From NCBI GenBank assembly GCA_031548365.1, contig JAVBRD010000008.1, positions 72,279-136,278 of the forward strand: a stretch of 64,000 nt of DNA, written 5' to 3'. This document shows positions 60,983 to 64,000 of this stretch, piece by piece (position 1 is the first letter of the stretch; every line of letters starts with the position of its first letter). A model generated the notes under the pieces. It was not told where the DNA came from and made no database searches. It was given only the letters and a program-made list of their open reading frames with translations. Made by a program: the position numbers and the translations under genes. This stretch comes from JAVBRD01 sp031548365 (GTDB taxonomy: Bacteria; Bacillota; Clostridia; Christensenellales; UBA1750).

Positions 60983-61650
60983 TTCGATCGTACGCGGAGT
61001 TAATCGCGCATGTGGAGCGCGTGGGATGGCTCCCCTTTTCCGGGCATGGCATTGAGGGACTTGATTCTCTCGCAAGCCTGACAAGAGGTCAGCCATGGCA
61101 CTCGGAGGAGGACGGTGACCCATGGGCGTGGAAGGATCTTGCCGCGGCGGAAAACCGACTTGCGTACGGTTCTATGCTAGGCGGGCACAAAGGATTTGTT
61201 TCACCACGGATGTACGCGTGCTTCTACGCAGTGTTCCATCCCGGGGACGATGTGGAGGAGCGGTTTGAGGCGGGGCTTCTCTCTCGGACAGCGCGCGACG
61301 TATACAGGCTGTTCGACAGCCGGGTCACCATGCCCACTCATGGCATCCGTCAGGCGATGGGCGTGACCAAGAAGACCGGCGGAACACGCGTGGACGCGGC
61401 CATCGCGCAGCTTCACCGCACGTTCGACTTAACCACGGCGGGTACCGAGCAGAAGGTCGACGCGTACGGCAGACCGTACGGCTGGCCATCGACCGTGCAA
61501 GCGCGCGTGGACGCGTACATCCCCGCCGAGTGGCTAACAGACGCATCGTCGGTATCGCGCGACCGCGCTGTGGAGCGCATTCTGGGCGCCTATCCGGACG
61601 CGGACCGGGGAAAACTGTGCCGTCTGCTGGGAATCGCGCAAATGTGTTGA
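60979..61650 (+). CDS. AlkZ/YcaQ-related protein (putative)
   Basis: The 223-residue protein begins SYAELIAHVERVGWLPFSGHGIEGLDSL. It has WHSEEDGDPWAWKDLAAAENRLAYGSMLGGHKGFVSPRMY near residues 40-80. TMPTHGIRQAMGVTKKTGGTRVDAAIAQLHRTFDL lies near 115-150. The DPW.WK and YG...KGF patterns resemble a family of small proteins annotated as AlkZ-related in Clostridia, presumed winged-helix DNA-glycosylase relatives. The identification is from memory and function is untested. ATG overlaps the ecfA2 stop (ATGA). Confidence 0.5.
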   Translation: MIRSYAELIAHVERVGWLPFSGHGIEGLDSLASLTRGQPWHSEEDGDPWAWKDLAAAENRLAYGSMLGGHKGFVSPRMYACFYAVFHPGDDVEERFEAGLLSRTARDVYRLFDSRVTMPTHGIRQAMGVTKKTGGTRVDAAIAQLHRTFDLTTAGTEQKVDAYGRPYGWPSTVQARVDAYIPAEWLTDASSVSRDRAVERILGAYPDADRGKLCRLLGIAQMC

Positions 61651-61675
61651 CGTCCCTCAGCGGATGTGCTATAAT
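61647..61675 (+). promoter_or_regulatory. consensus promoter of the tRNA-Ser region
   Basis: TTGACG and TATAAT with 17-base spacing, starting inside the stop of the AlkZ-like gene. Transcription would begin near 61682, 12 bases before the truncated tRNA copy. Confidence 0.75.
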
Positions 61676-61692
61676 CAACGCTCGTAAGCGCT

Positions 61693-61735
61693 TGGAGAGT
61701 TGGCTGAGTGGTCTAAGGCGCACGACTGGAAATCG
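61693..61735 (+). repeat. truncated duplicate of the 5' half of tRNA-Ser
   Basis: 43 bases here are identical to 61761-61803, the 5' part of the tRNA gene up to the 3' side of the anticodon stem. After this the copies diverge. The copy has no variable arm, T arm or 3' acceptor strand, so it cannot be a tRNA. The two copies start 68 bp apart. Confidence 0.9.
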
Positions 61736-61761
61736 CGTGGAAAACTGAATATTTCTGGCAT

Positions 61762-61852
61762 GGAGAGTTGGCTGAGTGGTCTAAGGCGCACGACTGGAAA
61801 TCGTGTGTGGGCTAATACCCCACCTAGGGTTCAAATCCCTAACTCTCCGCCA
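61762..61852 (+). tRNA. tRNA-Ser (anticodon GGA)
   Basis: The 7-bp acceptor stem is GGAGAGT / ACTCTCC with discriminator G and encoded CCA. The D arm is GCTGAGTGG..., the anticodon stem CACGA / TCGTG with loop CTGGAAA and anticodon GGA. A long class II variable arm (GTGGG...CCCAC) and a T loop GGTTCAAATCC follow. It would read UCC and UCU codons. Confidence 0.95.
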
Positions 61853-61886
61853 AGCCCCTGAAATAGGCGTTTCGGGGGCTTTTTCT
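61853..61886 (+). terminator. terminator after tRNA-Ser
   Basis: AGCCCCTGAAA pairs with TTTCGGGGGCT across a 6-7 base loop and five T residues follow. Confidence 0.85.
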
Positions 61887-61928
61887 TTGTTTTGTCGCGT
61901 GTACCGTGTCTTTTGTGGAGCCATTTCT

Positions 61929-62090
61929 TTCGAACCTGCGTGTTTTTATTCGAACCTGCGTCGTTTTCGGGCCATGGATTCCGATTCGCGTGCAGCCATT
62001 TTTGCAGCGGTTCGAAAGAAGGTTCGAAAGCGCTTTTCGAAGCCGCGGCGATTATGACCCGCTTCCGTCGGGCGATATCGCAAGTTCGAA
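61929..62090. repeat. cluster of TTCGAA palindromes, possible integrase arm sites
   Basis: Two direct copies of TTCGAACCTGCGT (61929 and 61949, 20 bp apart) are followed by two GGTTCGAAAG copies in the opposite sense (62009 and 62021, 12 bp apart). Two more TTCGAA sites stand at 62036 and 62085. Six copies in 162 bp far exceed chance. They lie between the tRNA and the integrase fragment, where arm-type integrase sites would be expected. Confidence 0.6.
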
Positions 62091-62879
62091 AAAATCATGC
62101 ACAACCGCTTCGATCGTCAGGGGCTTATCATCGACGATTTTGCCCTTATAACCCAGAACCTTGTCCAGCGTTTTGGCCGCGTTTATGCGCATCCCGAAAT
62201 TGACGTGGGCGTACACTTTAGCTGTCGTTTCAATACTGCTGTGACCAAGCCATGCGGAGACTTCAGCAATCGGTATCCCCAGTTCAAGCAGGTAAGTCGC
62301 TACGCTGTGTCTCAAATCATGGAAACGTATGTGCCGCAGTTCGTTCTTTTTCAGAACCCGATTCATCATCTTGTTAAAGTTGCTGATGCTCGGTTCCTTG
62401 CCATCCGGATAGCTTACGACATACCCCTTGTCGAGCCACGCGTCGCCCATGAAATCCTTCTGCAGATCCTGTTTGGCCTTAAGCTGCTTGAGATAGTCAT
62501 ACACGAATTCCATCATGGGCATAGTTCGCTTGCTGGACTTATTCTTTGTCCCCTTGGTGACTTCGCCCTTCGCCTGGGTTCGCGTTTCGAAGATATGAAT
62601 GATTCTGGCGTTGAAATTCACCATATCCCACTTGAGTCCGCAAATTTCGCCCCGGCGAAAGCCATACATCGATGCGAGCACTATAGCGGGTTCGATATCG
62701 GTACCTCTTGCGGCCTGCCACAACTCGGCCAATTCCTCGATGGAATAGTAGCTGGCTTCATAAGGCTCTACGCGAGGCGCTTTCATCATCCGCGCCGGAT
62801 TGTAAGGAATGAGTTCTTTACTCACCGCATAGTCCAGCGCTGTTTTGAGGTTAGCGTGAAACTTCCGTACCGAGTGAGA
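62052..62879 (-). pseudogene. tyrosine integrase, N-terminus lost
   Basis: The catalytic domain is complete. It has Arg in YGFRRGEICGLKW, HDLRHSVATYLL, WLGHSSIETTAKVYAHV with the His and the nucleophile Tyr, and linker sequence FHANLKTALDYAVSKELIPYNPARMMKAPR of the core-binding domain. Reading upstream, the frame hits a TGA at 62880-62882 after SHSVRK. The first 100 or more residues found in phage and conjugative-element integrases are therefore missing. A GTG at 62825 could start translation but has no ribosome site. It is likely a non-functional relic left at the tRNA-Ser integration site. Confidence 0.8.
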
Positions 62880-62913
62880 TCAGCTTTTTCAGAACCATCA
62901 CCACTTACGTTTG

Positions 62914-64000
62914 TTACGGCCATCGGGTCAATGCGGCAAGGCCAAAGTAAATCAAAGCGTCGTGCAGCGAGTTGGGGCCGTAACCACCTCTGTCCACACC
63001 GCCGAAGCGGTCGGCCGTCCTTTCCCATGGCTGGGAGAAATAGTCGGGTTCCCTGCGTAGATAGCCAATCACCGAGGGCACGGCAATCGTCCCGATGTAC
63101 GATGCGCTTCCCAGGACGCGCTCTTGAATTGCGTGGCCATACTCATGCTTGACAGTGTCGAAGTCATCTTTCTCGAGGTTGGAATTCAAGAACATCATCC
63201 CGAACAAGTTGGCGGAAGACGCGCCGGGGATGTCGTGACGCAACACCAGACTTCCTTTGTAAAACCCAAACACTTTGGTGTCAATCGCTACTTTCTCGTC
63301 GCGGTTAAAGGGGTTCAGGTTCCGCAAATCGCTCCCGATATCGCTCAGGGTCGCTTTTCCGGTCGCGAGGCTGATTGCGGCGGTTGCCGCCGCGGCAATC
63401 ACTTTCGCGGGCACATTGCTGATCAATCCGTTGTTGATGCTGTGAGTGTCGAGCAACTGCCTTTTAACACTTGCGGATGTTGATTGCGTTGTTTTTGCGC
63501 TCGGCGGCTTTGGCGCGATTCCGGATGAAAACCCGCCGCCGCCATCCGCCTCCCACACCGTCTCAAACCAGAACCCGCTTGGATCCGTGAACATCACCGG
63601 GTTGCTGGCGCAGTACACGTACAGGTTCAAGCTGAGCGGGTCAACGGCCTGCCGTCCGCCGGGAAGAGACTTTGCAACGCTCGTCACCGCGTCCTCCGTC
63701 ATCATCCGTCCAATCCCCGGATCGTAACTCCGCGCCCGCAGGTACACCGTCCCCGTCTCTTTATCCAGATACTCCTCGCAGTACCCGAACGGGCAGCTGT
63801 CTTGAGCGTCCGGACTTCGGTCGGAGTTCCCCGGGCTGGCCGTGGCCGTCATGTTCCCAAACGCGTCATATTCATTGTACCACAGCGATACCCCGTTTTC
63901 ACCCGTGCGCTGCACAATGTCGCCATGCGCGTTGTACAGGCAGTAGACGCTAGCGCCCGTCGGAGCGCCGGTGGGGGAACCCGCCAAGCTCTCACGCGTC
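62914..64000 (-). CDS. RHS-repeat protein C-terminus with HEYGH metallopeptidase-like domain (partial)
   Basis: The open frame enters from beyond the right edge of the window. It reads YD-repeat sequence (LYNAHGDIVQRT, LWYNEYDAFGNMTA). The RHS core end then follows: YCEEYLDKETGTVYLRARSYDPGIGRMMTEDAV, and LNLYVYCASNPVMFTDPSGF. After this junction comes a variable C-terminal domain of about 200 residues with VKHEYGHAIQERVLG about 77 residues before the stop and PWERTADRFGG about 40 residues later. HExxH plus a downstream Glu fits a zincin-type peptidase toxin. RHS proteins are large exported or secreted polymorphic toxins. No immunity-like gene lies directly downstream. Confidence 0.8.
   Translation of the reverse strand, partial: TRESLAGSPTGAPTGASVYCLYNAHGDIVQRTGENGVSLWYNEYDAFGNMTATASPGNSDRSPDAQDSCPFGYCEEYLDKETGTVYLRARSYDPGIGRMMTEDAVTSVAKSLPGGRQAVDPLSLNLYVYCASNPVMFTDPSGFWFETVWEADGGGGFSSGIAPKPPSAKTTQSTSASVKRQLLDTHSINNGLISNVPAKVIAAAATAAISLATGKATLSDIGSDLRNLNPFNRDEKVAIDTKVFGFYKGSLVLRHDIPGASSANLFGMMFLNSNLEKDDFDTVKHEYGHAIQERVLGSASYIGTIAVPSVIGYLRREPDYFSQPWERTADRFGGVDRGGYGPNSLHDALIYFGLAALTRWP

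Noticed and set aside
61694..61760. A second tRNA-Ser gene
   Set aside because: Only the 5' half is present; the variable arm, T arm and 3' acceptor strand are missing.
1..64000. CRISPR arrays or rRNA genes
   Set aside because: I found no series of regularly spaced direct repeats and no rRNA-like sequence; the only tRNA seen is tRNA-Ser.
1..64000. Insertion sequences or transposases
   Set aside because: No transposase-like protein and no terminal inverted repeats with target duplications were seen; mobile-element signs are limited to the integrase relics.

Overview
The window looks like chromosomal DNA of a GC-rich (roughly 60 %) member of the Clostridia (Bacillota). The evidence is a complete Firmicutes-order S10/spc/alpha ribosomal operon with zinc-type S14, the ruvC-ruvA-ruvB-miaA-hfq-Met_gamma_lyase order, a T-box leader before valS, the c-di-AMP pair cdaA-cdaR, a SpoIID-domain protein and ecfA genes behind rplQ. 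No species can be named from the sequence. The genome uses many GTG and TTG starts, and ORFs are long on the antisense strand because of the GC content.

Left part (1-22 kb). The minus strand carries a CoA-transferase (cut by the window edge), an M55 D-aminopeptidase and an ApbE lipoprotein. Opposite lie a TlpA-type thioredoxin lipoprotein, a TrmN6-like methyltransferase and a Gfo/Idh/MocA oxidoreductase. An AEC transporter, an orphan membrane protein and an SMP-30 hydrolase follow. A minus-strand operon runs cdaA, cdaR, a membrane-anchored protein, a P-loop ATPase and a PIG-V-like glycosyltransferase. Next are a SpoIID/SH3 protein, then rsmA-minD-minE-tatD on the plus strand, and a C39-like peptidase with an MBL-fold hydrolase.

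Middle part (21-43 kb). ruvC-ruvA-ruvB-miaA-hfq-Met_gamma_lyase runs leftward. Diverging from it is a DUF2089/YvlB/YvlD-like operon behind a promoter that overlaps two palindromes 21 bp apart. valS follows with a T-box (apparent specifier GUC), then a gene fusing folylpolyglutamate synthase to a YqeK-like HD phosphohydrolase domain, and a GNAT acetyltransferase. A leftward sugar cluster (two Gfo/Idh/MocA proteins around a TIM-barrel isomerase), a frameshifted NUDIX gene and murJ come next, then a heterodimeric ABC exporter pair and a small secreted protein with its own promoter and terminator.

Right part (43-64 kb). One long rightward run encodes rpsJ to rplQ, including secY, adk, map, a KOW protein, infA and the short rpmJ gene. 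A terminator separates it from ecfA1-ecfA2. There ecfT is absent and an AlkZ-like gene follows instead. The window ends in a probable integration hot spot: a consensus promoter, a 43-bp tandem duplication of the 5' half of tRNA-Ser(GGA), the intact tRNA, a cluster of six TTCGAA palindromes, an N-terminally truncated tyrosine integrase, and the 3' end of an RHS gene whose C-terminal domain carries an HEYGH zincin motif.

The most interesting observations are the FolC-YqeK fusion, the tRNA-Ser/TTCGAA/integrase/RHS junction, the paired palindromic operator before the DUF2089 gene, and the non-standard partners of the cdaAR and ecfA operons.
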